Part shown: piece after piece, positions 1 to 7,733 of the stretch
Layout: each line of letters starts with the position of its first letter
Position numbering within the stretch: position 1 is the stretch's first letter
Source: a virus
DNA: 35,685 nucleotides
Reading direction: 5' to 3' (one strand)
IMG/VR virus record: IMGVR_UViG_3300004369_000058
Location: 1 to 35,685 of that record
Notes under the pieces: generated by a model
Database searches by the model: none
What the model saw: only the letters and a program-made list of their open reading frames with translations
Told to the model about the DNA's origin: nothing
Position numbers and translations under genes: made by a program

Positions 1-89
1 AAACCGTTTAGATAGCCGTCCCAGTGATGATAAGCGGAAACGTATGAACCGTCTGTGTAGCGATATGCAATTCTTGCTCTTGTAGCCAT
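1..89 (-). CDS. Small phage protein, 3' end beyond the window (partial)
   Basis: An ATG at 89-87 opens a frame that runs off the left edge of the window; 29 residues are visible (MATRARIAYRYTDGS, then HHWDGYLNG). The start is chosen because GAGAGGG, a good ribosome binding site, lies just upstream. The pattern of a short Arg-rich start followed by a strand with DGS and a WDGY motif is familiar from small uncharacterised phage proteins (compare DGYPEG-type proteins), but I know no function. It lies directly downstream of one copy of a duplicated sigma-70 promoter (145-172), so it is probably an early gene. Confidence 0.7.
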   Translation of the reverse strand, partial: MATRARIAYRYTDGSYVSAYHHWDGYLNG

Positions 90-108
90 TGTGCCCTCTC
101 TGCTGAGT

Positions 109-173
109 TTGGAAAAACGTAAGCTAATTGCTTACTATGATAATAGTATAACAGATAGATTCAAAAAGTCAAC
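109..173 (-). promoter_or_regulatory. Early sigma-70 promoter with dyad, repeat copy 1
   Basis: On the minus strand TTGACT (172-167), a 16-base spacer and TATACT (150-145) form a strong sigma-70 promoter. Just after the expected start is an inverted repeat, GTAAGC-5-GCTTAC (119-135). The whole 65-base block recurs at 449-513 with one mismatch. Confidence 0.85.
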
Positions 174-430
174 TATATTTTTGAAAAATATTTACTTCCT
201 ATAACATTTAGTCCTTCTCCAGCAAGTAGCATATTATAAGCAATAGCAGCAACATCTAAAATCTTGCGTGTACCTTTAACTTGATTTAACAAATATTGAC
301 GTTTAACAGGTTTAATAGGGCGCTGACCTGTACTACTATTTTCAATAATAGTGTTTAGCAAAACTCTAGCAGTTTGCAAAGAGTCAGCATTTTCAATTTC
401 CTTGATCTGTTCTACTGTAAAATTAAACAT
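173..430 (-). CDS. Hypothetical early protein, 85 aa
   Basis: A complete 85-residue frame beginning MFNFTVEQIKEIENA. The start follows AGGATT at a normal distance. The protein is mostly helical by eye, with a basic middle (PVKRQYLLNQVKGTRK) and no membrane segment, Cys pair or recognisable motif. The second copy of the duplicated early promoter (485-512) lies upstream, and the first copy begins at the stop codon, so this gene appears to be a promoter-plus-gene cassette. I do not recognise it; small early proteins of T4-like phages often target host functions, but nothing here shows that. Confidence 0.75.
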   Translation of the reverse strand: MFNFTVEQIKEIENADSLQTARVLLNTIIENSSTGQRPIKPVKRQYLLNQVKGTRKILDVAAIAYNMLLAGEGLNVIGSKYFSKI

Positions 431-448
431 TTTTAATCCTACTTGGAG

Positions 449-513
449 TTGGAAAAACGTAAGCTAATTGCTTACTATGATAATAGTATAGCAGATAGAT
501 TCAAAAAGTCAAC
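449..513 (-). promoter_or_regulatory. Early sigma-70 promoter with dyad, repeat copy 2
   Basis: Minus-strand TTGACT (512-507), 16-base spacer, TATACT (490-485), then the dyad GTAAGC-5-GCTTAC at 459-475. It is identical to the block at 109-173 except at one position (491 versus 151). It should drive the gene at 173-430. Confidence 0.85.
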
Positions 514-520
514 ATTTTTT

Positions 521-766
521 TTAGATTGAATATTTTCCTAATTCACTAATGCTATGAAGCTCTACGGGCAGTTGGTCAAAATCTTCTTCAGGTCCCAACA
601 TCTCTGCAACTCGCAAAACTGTTTTCAATGGTAAGTCATATTCATCAGCAAGTAACTCTAGATATTCTTCTCTAGAATTAAAACCATCTCCACTATATTG
701 ATTTTCTGCAATATTTTCATTTAAAATGGTGAGCATATTGCGTATATGGTTTGTAGTATTTTCCAT
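521..766 (-). CDS. Hypothetical acidic protein, 81 aa
   Basis: I place the start at the ATG at 766-764 (MENTTNHIRNML), because TAGGA sits 9-10 bases upstream; an in-frame ATG at 793 has no ribosome binding site and falls in a late-promoter-like sequence. The product is acidic and helical, with SREEYLELLADEYDLPL followed by LGPEEDFDQLPVEL. The ADEY-LPL-V-AEMLG-EEDFD pattern resembles small uncharacterised proteins common in T4-like phages of marine bacteria. No catalytic or binding motif is visible. It is separated from queD upstream by about 40 bases. Confidence 0.75.
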   Translation of the reverse strand: MENTTNHIRNMLTILNENIAENQYSGDGFNSREEYLELLADEYDLPLKTVLRVAEMLGPEEDFDQLPVELHSISELGKYSI

Positions 767-792
767 TGATTGTATTCCTATAATATTAAACA

Positions 793-799
793 TATTTAT
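793..799 (-). promoter_or_regulatory. Possible late promoter -10 element (ATAAATA)
   Basis: ATAAATA on the minus strand, about 27 bases upstream of the chosen start of the 81-aa gene; transcription would begin near 786 and include its ribosome binding site. Confidence 0.4.
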
Positions 800-806
800 T
801 TACATA

Positions 807-1244
807 CTAAGAAAATCTTTCCACAGTAGCTGAACATTTACGTGTCTCTTCTATTATGACTTTATAAAGAGTTACTGGACTGTCTTTCAATTGTTGAGGT
901 CCCACAACATCTAGCAAATATTGACCCATGTTTTCTGCTGTAGGATTAAACTCCACAACAACTGTACCTTCAGGATCAGTTTCTTTTAGGATCACACTCC
1001 AGGGGTCTTTCTCCCAAACCAAAAATTTGTGATCCCAATTATCTTCTAGCCAATTACACAAATATATTTTAATATCTGAAAAATCAATTACCCTTCCAAT
1101 ATTGTCCAAAGTAGGTGCGTCACAATAAAAGTGTATGCGGTAATTGTGTCCGTGGAGATGAGCGCATTTGCTCTCATGCTGATATACTCTATGTCCTGTT
1201 GAAAAATCATGATACCTATGTGCTGTAATTCTTGTTTGATTCAT
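807..1244 (-). CDS. queD: 6-carboxytetrahydropterin synthase (QueD/PTPS family)
   Basis: 145 residues, the normal size for QueD, which converts 7,8-dihydroneopterin triphosphate to 6-carboxy-tetrahydropterin on the path to preQ0 and 7-deazaguanines. Family marks are clear: FSTGHRV with the first zinc histidine, ESKCAHLHGHNY with the catalytic Cys and the other two zinc histidines, GRVIDFSDIK, WDHKFL and PTAENMGQYL, then the Glu in KVIIEETRKCSA. The start is the ATG at 1244 preceded by AAAGGA; an upstream TTG in the same frame lacks support. It overlaps no neighbour but directly follows the 213-aa gene in one operon. In phages such genes usually serve 7-deazaguanine DNA modification; partner genes (folE, queE, queC, a DNA transglycosylase) are not in this window, so the end use is inference. 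Confidence 0.95.
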   Translation of the reverse strand: MNQTRITAHRYHDFSTGHRVYQHESKCAHLHGHNYRIHFYCDAPTLDNIGRVIDFSDIKIYLCNWLEDNWDHKFLVWEKDPWSVILKETDPEGTVVVEFNPTAENMGQYLLDVVGPQQLKDSPVTLYKVIIEETRKCSATVERFS

Positions 1245-1251
1245 TTTTCCT

Positions 1252-1893
1252 TTATATACCAAAAACGTGAATACCTAACTGATTTCCTAATTTTTTTGCT
1301 TTTTCACTATGTACCTTTTTTGCTTCTTTACAATGCTCTTCATGTGACTGATATACATCACTGTCTTTTTTGTCTATCCAATTCAGTGCTTTATTATAAT
1401 GTTCTATTTGCATCTTTTGATAGATATATTGCTCTTTTTTTCTTTCAATAATATGTTCTTCACTATATGGTAGCTCACAAATAACAAAACTATAATTAAT
1501 AACTTTATTTTTTTGTTTAGTTGCTACTTTAAACACAATTTCTTTTGCATTATATTTTAATGCTTCATTTTGCATACACTGAAACGATCTATCAAAATCT
1601 TCATCTAAAGATATTTCACTGCTATTTGAAACAGTTTTAAAACTGTTAAAAAAATTATTATATTTCCATCCCAAATATCTAAAACTTTTTACAAGATTGC
1701 CGTTGCGAGATAAAACTTGCCCTTCTAAATATCCCCTATAAACAAACGCAACAAATGCATTCAATTTATATGAAATAAGACAATACCTAGCTGGTCGCTG
1801 ATAATTAAAAGTATTATTTTTAATATCACTTAGATAAACATTATCTATATTTTTATATTTGCTCAAATGATGCACAACGTTTTGAATATCCAT
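1252..1893 (-). CDS. Hypothetical protein, 213 aa
   Basis: A complete 213-residue frame that I do not recognise. It begins MDIQNVVHHLSKYKN and has an N-terminal half with a possible beta-rich fold (NYQRPARYCLISYKLNAF) and a Lys/Glu-rich helical C-terminal half with several His and Cys residues (YQSHEEHCKEAKKVHSEK). No signal peptide or membrane segment is seen. It is the first gene behind a consensus sigma-70 promoter at 1938-1966 and is followed 7 bases later by queD, so the two are probably co-transcribed early. Confidence 0.7.
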   Translation of the reverse strand: MDIQNVVHHLSKYKNIDNVYLSDIKNNTFNYQRPARYCLISYKLNAFVAFVYRGYLEGQVLSRNGNLVKSFRYLGWKYNNFFNSFKTVSNSSEISLDEDFDRSFQCMQNEALKYNAKEIVFKVATKQKNKVINYSFVICELPYSEEHIIERKKEQYIYQKMQIEHYNKALNWIDKKDSDVYQSHEEHCKEAKKVHSEKAKKLGNQLGIHVFGI

Positions 1894-1937
1894 AACTCTA
1901 TTTATTAAAGGTTAAAAGTACACAATTACAAAAAATT

Positions 1938-1966
1938 ATTATAACTTATATTGATTAGTTTGTCAA
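1938..1966 (-). promoter_or_regulatory. Consensus sigma-70 promoter
   Basis: On the minus strand TTGACA (1966-1961), 17-base spacer and TATAAT (1943-1938): a perfect match to the bacterial consensus. It faces the 213-aa gene and queD, with a start expected near 1931. Confidence 0.9.
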
Positions 1967-1974
1967 CTTTTTTT

Positions 1975-1982
1975 GATAAATA
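1975..1982 (+). promoter_or_regulatory. Late promoter (GATAAATA) for the neck/fibre/gp15 unit
   Basis: GATAAATA differs by one base from the T4 late -10 element TATAAATA. It lies 20 bases before the ATG at 2002 and is back to back with the early promoter of the opposite strand. Confidence 0.65.
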
Positions 1983-2001
1983 TTTACAATTGGAGAGTTC
2001 T

Positions 2002-3051
2002 ATGCCCAGATTGAGCATGTGGAGAGATCATAAAAGTCTCGACTATCAATTTTTAGACAATCAAATAAGTGAATGTTTTATAGTAGGTGGTACTGGTATT
2101 ATTATTCACAAATACATAGGTCCCGCAAGTGCAGGCAAACCTGACGATCCTACATATCAAAATCCAGATACAAGTGATAAAAATGTAAAAGAACGAGTAA
2201 TTCAGGATTTATTATTTTTAGAAAATCGTGATAGAAAATATGATGATGATGTATATGAACTCAGAGGAGTATATAATGTACAAGACAACGATTTTGACCT
2301 AAGTCAATTTGGTTGGTTTTTAAGTGCAGATACACTTTATATTACTTTTCATTTGAATGACATGGTCAGTATTTTAGGAAGAAAATTAATGAGCGGTGAT
2401 GTTATTGAACTGTTACATCAACGTGATGAAGATTTATTAGATCCTGATGCTCCTCCAATTAATAAGTTTTATATTGTTCAAGATGCTAATAGAGCAAGTG
2501 AAGGTTATAGTCAAACGTGGTGGCCACACTTATGGAGATGTAAAATTAGTAGCCTGGTAGATAGTCAAGAATTCAGTAATATACTAGGATCTGCTGATGA
2601 TAAAGATTCTTTAAAAAACATATTAAGTACTTATAGTGCAGAAATGGAAATTAATAAAGCTGTTGTAGATTCTGCCCAAAAAGCAGATCCAGTTGGAGGT
2701 ATAGGTGTACAGCAAACTGATAGTAACCATTTTTATGAAAATGGTAGGGTTGTAACAGAATGGTCTGCAGAAAAAGATTATGGAGAAGCAATAGGTACAG
2801 GTACTGCATTTCCTGCTGATCCTGCTCAAAATCAAAAATTTATTCGTACTGATTTTAGTCCTGTAAGACTTTATGAAAGACGTGATAATGTTTGGATAAG
2901 GTTATATGATAATTTACCTGCAACCTGGGAAGACGTAACTTTAATAGGTAGTGATTTAACCAACGATGAAACTTTCACTAGTATTGATAATAATACAATA
3001 ATTGGAAAACAAGGATTAAATAAAGTAATAGACCCAAAGGACGAAGGATAA
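2002..3051 (+). CDS. gp14: Neck protein, gp14-like
   Basis: 349 residues from the ATG at 2002, preceded by GGAGAG; an upstream in-frame TTG at 1951 lies before the late promoter and is rejected. The sequence MPRLSMWRDHKS, FLENRDRKYDDDVYELRGVY, DLSQFGWFLSADTLYITFHL, GRKLMSGDVIELLHQRDED and INKFYIVQDANRASEGYS matches my memory of the gp14 neck family of T4-like marine phages, which seals the head-tail connector with gp13. The C-terminal 130 residues are low in complexity and resemble attachment regions of fibres. The call is supported by the neighbour gp15 two genes on, as in T4 (13-14-15). No gp13 is seen in the window. It could alternatively be another neck/whisker component. Confidence 0.65.
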   Translation: MPRLSMWRDHKSLDYQFLDNQISECFIVGGTGIIIHKYIGPASAGKPDDPTYQNPDTSDKNVKERVIQDLLFLENRDRKYDDDVYELRGVYNVQDNDFDLSQFGWFLSADTLYITFHLNDMVSILGRKLMSGDVIELLHQRDEDLLDPDAPPINKFYIVQDANRASEGYSQTWWPHLWRCKISSLVDSQEFSNILGSADDKDSLKNILSTYSAEMEINKAVVDSAQKADPVGGIGVQQTDSNHFYENGRVVTEWSAEKDYGEAIGTGTAFPADPAQNQKFIRTDFSPVRLYERRDNVWIRLYDNLPATWEDVTLIGSDLTNDETFTSIDNNTIIGKQGLNKVIDPKDEG

Positions 3052-3055
3052 AAAA

Positions 3056-4321
3056 ATGGCAATTACATTAAGAAACACCAAAGGTATAGCATTAACTCAT
3101 AACGAGTTAGATGGTAACTTTATTGATTTAAATGATAGAACTACTTGTTTAGAAAGTTGTGCAAGTAATAGCATAACAAGTACACAAATAGATAATTGGG
3201 ACTGTGCTTATGGTTGGGGAGATCATAGCCAAGCAGGTTACTGCACAACTGAAACTAGCCATGCCGATGTTGTAGTAGATGGTGATTTTACAAGTGCTGG
3301 ATTAATGACAACTGATGGTAATGGTGTTTATAATATCACAACAAATAATAGTTCTAATTGGGATACTGCTTATGGTTGGGGAGATCATGCCTGTGCAGGG
3401 TATCTAACTAGTGAAACTGATGGCCAAACATTATGTTTAGTTGGTACAGATTTAAGCATAAGCAACGGTAACACTGTAGATTTATGCGGTATAGGTGGCA
3501 CTAGTTATACTGATAGTGATGTAGATACACACTTAAACACAAGTACAGCAAGTCCTAATGAGGTATTAAGTTGGACTGGTACTGTTTATGATTGGGTGGC
3601 ACCAAGTGGAGGTGGTAGTGCTGATCTAACTTGGACTATAACAAAAAATAGTGATAGCAGTTCCTTTGAATTTAGTGGGCCTGGTATAGAAACAGGAAAC
3701 ACATTTAATCCTGAGTTGCAATTAATAAGAGGATATACATACAAGTTTAGTGATACCGATAACCCTACTACTTTAGAAATAAGAACTTCCGAGAACGGAA
3801 GTGCATATACTCCTGGAGTAACAACAAGCGTAAACTTAACAACATTTACTGTACCTTATGATGCACCTGATACACTTTATTATGAAACCACTGCTAGTTC
3901 CTTAATTCATGGCGTAATTAAAATTGTTAATGCTAATAATGGCTTACAAAGTAGAACAACTGTTAGTGGAGGTGCTTTTATACCACCTGGACCTTCACAT
4001 ATTGTCGATATTACAGGATATAAAGGTTATAACTTATATAAGATAACAACCAGTGTTGCTGCAAGAGTTATAGTGTATACATCACCGGCAGCACGGACAG
4101 CAGATTCTGGAAGGGCAGAAGGTACAGATCCTACACCTAATTCAGGAGTTATTGCAGAAGTTATTACAACAGGAGCAGAAACTGTTACATTTAGCCCCGG
4201 TGTTATAGGATATAATGACGAAAATCCTGTTACAAATAAAATACCTATAAGGTTACAAAACAAAACAGCTTCAACTGCTACAACTACTGCAACATTGACA
4301 GTGGTTCAGACTGAAGTTTAA
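3056..4321 (+). CDS. Tail fibre or whisker-like structural protein
   Basis: 421 residues, start supported by GAAGGA. The N-terminal third has two repeats of the fibre motif N-W-D-x-A-YGWGDH-x-AGY, with Cys at several positions that are usually Ser, Thr or Ala (seven Cys in the first 145 residues, none later). The middle (about 200-300) is a beta-rich domain, SFEFSGPGIETGN and YTYKFSDTDNPTTL, that looks like a carbohydrate- or cupredoxin-type sandwich. Residues about 300-421 form a C-terminal domain with RTADSGRAEGTDPTPNSGV that is shared with the fibre at 9811-11016. It lies between the gp14-like and gp15 genes, a place used by whisker or fibre genes in T4-like phages. Receptor binding or assembly role is inferred. 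Confidence 0.75.
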   Translation: MAITLRNTKGIALTHNELDGNFIDLNDRTTCLESCASNSITSTQIDNWDCAYGWGDHSQAGYCTTETSHADVVVDGDFTSAGLMTTDGNGVYNITTNNSSNWDTAYGWGDHACAGYLTSETDGQTLCLVGTDLSISNGNTVDLCGIGGTSYTDSDVDTHLNTSTASPNEVLSWTGTVYDWVAPSGGGSADLTWTITKNSDSSSFEFSGPGIETGNTFNPELQLIRGYTYKFSDTDNPTTLEIRTSENGSAYTPGVTTSVNLTTFTVPYDAPDTLYYETTASSLIHGVIKIVNANNGLQSRTTVSGGAFIPPGPSHIVDITGYKGYNLYKITTSVAARVIVYTSPAARTADSGRAEGTDPTPNSGVIAEVITTGAETVTFSPGVIGYNDENPVTNKIPIRLQNKTASTATTTATLTVVQTEV

Positions 4322-4352
4322 TATTGAGATAGGGTTAATAATTGGAATATAA

Positions 4353-5768
4353 ATGAATTATTTTTATGATAGACAAATAAGAAGATATATACAGCAATTC
4401 ATAAGAGTTTTTAGTAACTTTAGCTGTCAAATGGGTATAGATGATTTAGGTAAACCCTTTTATCAAACCATTCCTGTTAGATATGGAGATCTAAGCAGAC
4501 AAGTTTCTCACATCGTTAAAGAAAACTCAGAAAACAAAATTTCTACAGTGCCTATGATGAGCGCTTATGTAACAGGATTAAGAATTAGTCCTGATAGGAG
4601 ATCAAAACCTAGTGAGCGAAATTTTGTGCAAGTTAAAGAAAAGTTTTATAATAAAGACACTAGACAATATGAAGACAAGCCTGGTAATTATTACAGTGTG
4701 GAACGTCATATGCCTGTTCCCTATGATATGACAATGAATTTAGATTTATGGACTAGCAATACTGAACAAAAAATGCAGATCCTTGAACAAATATTAGTTT
4801 TGTTTAATCCTGTTTTAAATTTAAACTCTGATGATAATCCTTTAGACTGGTCTAGATTAGGATACATGGTACATACTGATATAATTTGGTCTAGTGCTCA
4901 AATACCACAAGGTGTAGAAAATGTAATTGATATTGCTACCTTAACATTCGACATGCAAATTTATATTAATCCACCCGCAAGAGTAAGAAAACAAACATTA
5001 ATACATACTATTTTGATGGACTTACAAGCACTAGATACAAACAAAATAGAAGAGTGGAAAGCTAACAATTTATACTTAGAAAATCAACATCAAGAATATA
5101 TTATTGTAGCACAAAAGGGATTCAAGGTAAAAGTAAATTGTGATAACACAGTAAGTCTTATAGATAGACAAAATAGAAATGAAGTTAACAATGAAGCTTA
5201 CCGTTGGGATACATTATTTAAGTCATATGGTACACTTAATGAAAATATTAGTGTATTAAATCTAGTTACTAGTGATAATGGATATATAGATGGAAATGAA
5301 ATATTAGGAACTTTAACTTATAATGAAAATAATCCTAATTTATTAAATGTAACTTTTAATCCTGATACTTTACCAACGACAACTTTAGATCCGGTATTAA
5401 AATTCATTGATCCTACTGTAAATTATCCAGGAGATGGCACACTAGATAATCCAGATAATGGACAAAGATATATAGTAACAGAAGATATCTCAACTACAGA
5501 TAACTGGAATATAGGTGGATTTACTGCTTATAAAAACAGCATCATTCAATATGATGGAAATGTTTGGACAATTGACTTAAATAGTTCTAGTGCAAATTTA
5601 GGGAAATATATAGAAGATGGATATGTAGATTCTTCATATGTAAATCAAAATAAAGTTTCAAGGTTAACAAATTTAGAAGATAACTATTTGTATGAGTTTG
5701 ATGGGGAAAATTGGATTTATTCTATTTGTAAAATATACGATGAAGGATTATGGCGAATTTACCTATAA
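4353..5768 (+). CDS. gp15: Tail sheath stabiliser and completion protein gp15
   Basis: 471 residues. The N-terminal 230 match the gp15 family: MNYFYDRQIRRYIQQF-RVFSNF resembles the T4 start YFYN-FRRY-FSN, followed by MPVPYDMTMNLDLWTSN, QILEQILVLFNPVLNL and FDMQIYINPPARV. In T4, gp15 forms the hexameric ring that caps the tail tube and sheath and joins the head. T4 gp15 is 272 residues, so the last ~240 residues are an addition: beta-rich segments with DNGQRYIVTEDIS and IIQYDGNVWTIDL, of the kind seen as decorations on virion proteins. The start is preceded by TTGGAA. It is followed 7 bases on by the Nudix gene. Confidence 0.88.
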   Translation: MNYFYDRQIRRYIQQFIRVFSNFSCQMGIDDLGKPFYQTIPVRYGDLSRQVSHIVKENSENKISTVPMMSAYVTGLRISPDRRSKPSERNFVQVKEKFYNKDTRQYEDKPGNYYSVERHMPVPYDMTMNLDLWTSNTEQKMQILEQILVLFNPVLNLNSDDNPLDWSRLGYMVHTDIIWSSAQIPQGVENVIDIATLTFDMQIYINPPARVRKQTLIHTILMDLQALDTNKIEEWKANNLYLENQHQEYIIVAQKGFKVKVNCDNTVSLIDRQNRNEVNNEAYRWDTLFKSYGTLNENISVLNLVTSDNGYIDGNEILGTLTYNENNPNLLNVTFNPDTLPTTTLDPVLKFIDPTVNYPGDGTLDNPDNGQRYIVTEDISTTDNWNIGGFTAYKNSIIQYDGNVWTIDLNSSSANLGKYIEDGYVDSSYVNQNKVSRLTNLEDNYLYEFDGENWIYSICKIYDEGLWRIYL

Positions 5769-5775
5769 GGTATAA

Positions 5776-6234
5776 ATGAAAAAAGCTGTTGGATGTATAA
5801 TATATGCTATTCAATCCAAAAGAATTTGTCTACAATTAAGAAGTAATTCTGTAACTTATCCTCTTACATGGGGGTTTTGGGGAGGAAAATCAGAAAAAAA
5901 GGAAAAAAGCTTTGATACTCTTTTTAGAGAACTTACAGAAGAACTAGGAATACTTCCTCAAATTATAGACATAAAACTTTTAGACATCTATAAAAAATCT
6001 AATTTATTTGAATATAAAAGTTTTTGCGTAATAGTAAGAAATGATTTTAGCATTAAAACAAACAACGAGTCTGCAGGTTATGCATGGTTAGATTATGGAA
6101 AATTACCAGAACCAATGCATAACAACGCTAAATTAATACTTAATAAAAAACATGTGTATAAAAAAATGAAAAATATTATTAATAATTATACATATGACAA
6201 TAGTATTAAAATATTAGCTAGCAAATCAGCTTAA
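5776..6234 (+). CDS. Nudix hydrolase
   Basis: 152 residues with a complete Nudix box at about residues 36-58: GKSEKKEKSFDTLFREL then TEELGI fits G-x5-E-x7-RE-U-x-EE-x-GU with all catalytic Glu and Arg present. Nudix enzymes cleave nucleoside diphosphates linked to another group (oxidised dNTPs, NDP-sugars, NAD, capped RNA); the sequence does not tell which. The start MKKAVGCIIYA is the typical first strand, and AAGGT precedes the ATG. It is the last gene of the plus-strand unit and its stop overlaps the convergent glycosyltransferase gene by 9 bases. The Lys/Asn-rich C-terminus is unremarkable. Confidence 0.9.
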   Translation: MKKAVGCIIYAIQSKRICLQLRSNSVTYPLTWGFWGGKSEKKEKSFDTLFRELTEELGILPQIIDIKLLDIYKKSNLFEYKSFCVIVRNDFSIKTNNESAGYAWLDYGKLPEPMHNNAKLILNKKHVYKKMKNIINNYTYDNSIKILASKSA

Positions 6235-7095
6235 TATTTTTTTGACTGCATCAATTACTTCTTGTGGCTCTACCTTGACCTCAGTAGCACTATATGATCT
6301 TAAATTTTCGTGCATACTATGACCTATCATTTCCCGTTTTGTTACAGTTCCCCACATAACAACACCAGGTTTATTTACTTGTTTAGCAGCACTAAAATGT
6401 TGTAAACTACTATCTAAACTAACAAATGTTTTTGCATGTTTTAGCATAGCAGCATAAGTTAATGCATTTGTATTTGCATAGGCTACTCTATTTGTTATTG
6501 TTTCTGGAATACTAACAGGTTCATTAGGTAGTCTATACAATAAAAATTTGTAATTTGGATATTCTTCTGCCAAAGCTAGCCAAATATCTGCATAATTTTG
6601 TACATTCCTACCTTCAGTCATATTGTTGACTGGATATTGTTTATTTTGTGTAACGCCTTGAGCGGGTTGGCCACCTGTCCATTGAACCATAATAAAATCA
6701 CTAGCTAATTTTTCATACATATTTTTAGCTTCAGTTACAAACTGTTGACCTATATATAAATCTGGTTGTATGTTTAGTCCTCCCTGTTCAAAAGGATCTA
6801 AACCAAACATCTGTGGCCATTCATCTAAAATATGTCTATCTCTTTTACTATAAGAACTAACATAAGGCTCCCTAAAAATAATATCACTAAAATACTCAGC
6901 AATATCATAATTTAAATCACCTCCGCTCCATTGTGGGCTACTAACTACTTTTGGGTGGTATTTATAAACATCCGGAAATCCACTTCCTACTGAAATTTTG
7001 TTTTCATCTCTTGCAGCAAGGGCTTCTATCATGCTGGTAAAAATAACTTGCTTTCCGATTCCTCCGTGTACACAATATAAATTTGTTTGTTTCAT
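6226..7095 (-). CDS. Glycosyltransferase family 9-like protein
   Basis: 289 residues. An N-terminal GGIGKQVIFTSMIEAL segment resembles the nucleotide-fold loop of GT-B enzymes of the heptosyltransferase (GT9) group, and the C-terminal half has the donor-site pattern FVSLDSSLQHFSAAKQVNKP followed by GVVMWGT, very like SLDT-x-x-H-x-AAA-x-x-PxVxLWG of that group. It would transfer a sugar from a nucleotide sugar; the acceptor is unknown. It is the distal gene after a run of fibre genes on the same strand, so glycosylation of a virion protein or of host surface sugar is a reasonable inference. No signal peptide or membrane segment. Confidence 0.72.
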   Translation of the reverse strand: MKQTNLYCVHGGIGKQVIFTSMIEALAARDENKISVGSGFPDVYKYHPKVVSSPQWSGGDLNYDIAEYFSDIIFREPYVSSYSKRDRHILDEWPQMFGLDPFEQGGLNIQPDLYIGQQFVTEAKNMYEKLASDFIMVQWTGGQPAQGVTQNKQYPVNNMTEGRNVQNYADIWLALAEEYPNYKFLLYRLPNEPVSIPETITNRVAYANTNALTYAAMLKHAKTFVSLDSSLQHFSAAKQVNKPGVVMWGTVTKREMIGHSMHENLRSYSATEVKVEPQEVIDAVKKILS

Positions 7096-7109
7096 TAAAC
7101 CTTTTTTGT

Positions 7110-7376
7110 TTACAAAATATAAAGAACTCTTACTAAAACTGTAGCATTAAATGCAGGGGGGGTTATGAATGTTATTTGTTTTGTTTCAGAATCAAAAGTA
7201 TATTCATCAGGAGATACTAGCATAATCCCTGCTTCTTGAACAAATAAATCTCTAGAACTAATTACATAATTTACATTTGGAAAACCAGACAGTGTATAAA
7301 CATCTGTAGTGTTATCTCCAGTAAACTTCCAACTTTTAGTTTGTGCTATTGGTGAATAGCTTCCTATATATGACAT
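7110..7376 (-). CDS. Small virion-type beta protein, 88 aa
   Basis: 88 residues, MSYIGSYSPIAQTKSW, then FTGDNTTDVYTLSGFP, FVQEAGIMLVSPDEYTFD and ITFITPPAFNATVLVRVLYIL. The pattern of G-D-x-T-x-x-Y-x-L, a two-residue turn before an (E)YT strand, and a closing TPP-x-x-x-V-x-VR strand is that of the small beta domain found repeated in phage fibre and tail attachment proteins. It belongs to the minus-strand fibre unit, 12 bases after the 111-aa gene. Role (adaptor or fibre accessory) is inferred. Confidence 0.65.
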   Translation of the reverse strand: MSYIGSYSPIAQTKSWKFTGDNTTDVYTLSGFPNVNYVISSRDLFVQEAGIMLVSPDEYTFDSETKQITFITPPAFNATVLVRVLYIL

Positions 7377-7388
7377 TTTTTTATACCT

Positions 7389-7724
7389 TTATTCCATTTC
7401 TAAAACACTAGCAGTAACATCACAATCTGTAATCGAAGCATTAATAATTACTTGATCTTCTGGTTCTAAGTTTAAAACCTTATCTATAACAAGTGTGGTT
7501 GTTTTATATACTACAGCATTTTTTACTATATATCTACTTAAACCTGAACCTGAATTTGCACTTTTATCGAAAAAAATTACACTAACAGTCATTGCTTCGT
7601 CACTTGTATTTGCAATATATAATGCATGAACTATAGCACTTCTTAAAGCAGCATTACATGTATATAAGCTTTGATCTGTATTAGCAGTTGCTATAGTCAA
7701 AGATGCATTTTTAAAACTAGCCAT
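7389..7724 (-). CDS. Small virion-type protein, 111 aa
   Basis: Start set at the ATG 7724-7722 (MASFKNASLTIATANTDQSLYT), which follows AAGGA; the TTG just upstream is not needed. The segment SAIVHALYIANTSDEAMTVSV with a following FFDKS and the VLNLEPEDQVIINAS stretch is typical of small beta-sandwich proteins encoded beside fibres in T4-like marine phages. Two Cys residues. Function unknown, presumably a virion component because of its place between two fibre-type genes. Confidence 0.65.
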   Translation of the reverse strand: MASFKNASLTIATANTDQSLYTCNAALRSAIVHALYIANTSDEAMTVSVIFFDKSANSGSGLSRYIVKNAVVYKTTTLVIDKVLNLEPEDQVIINASITDCDVTASVLEME

Positions 7725-7733
7725 CAAAATTCC

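Noticed and set aside
1891-1905. ATAAATA-type late promoter before the 213-aa gene (minus strand)
   Set aside because: It would start transcription at or inside the start codon; the consensus sigma-70 promoter at 1938-1966 is a better explanation.
1951-2001. Upstream TTG extension of the gp14-like gene
   Set aside because: The extension covers the late promoter GATAAATA, while the ATG at 2002 has GGAGAG in front of it.
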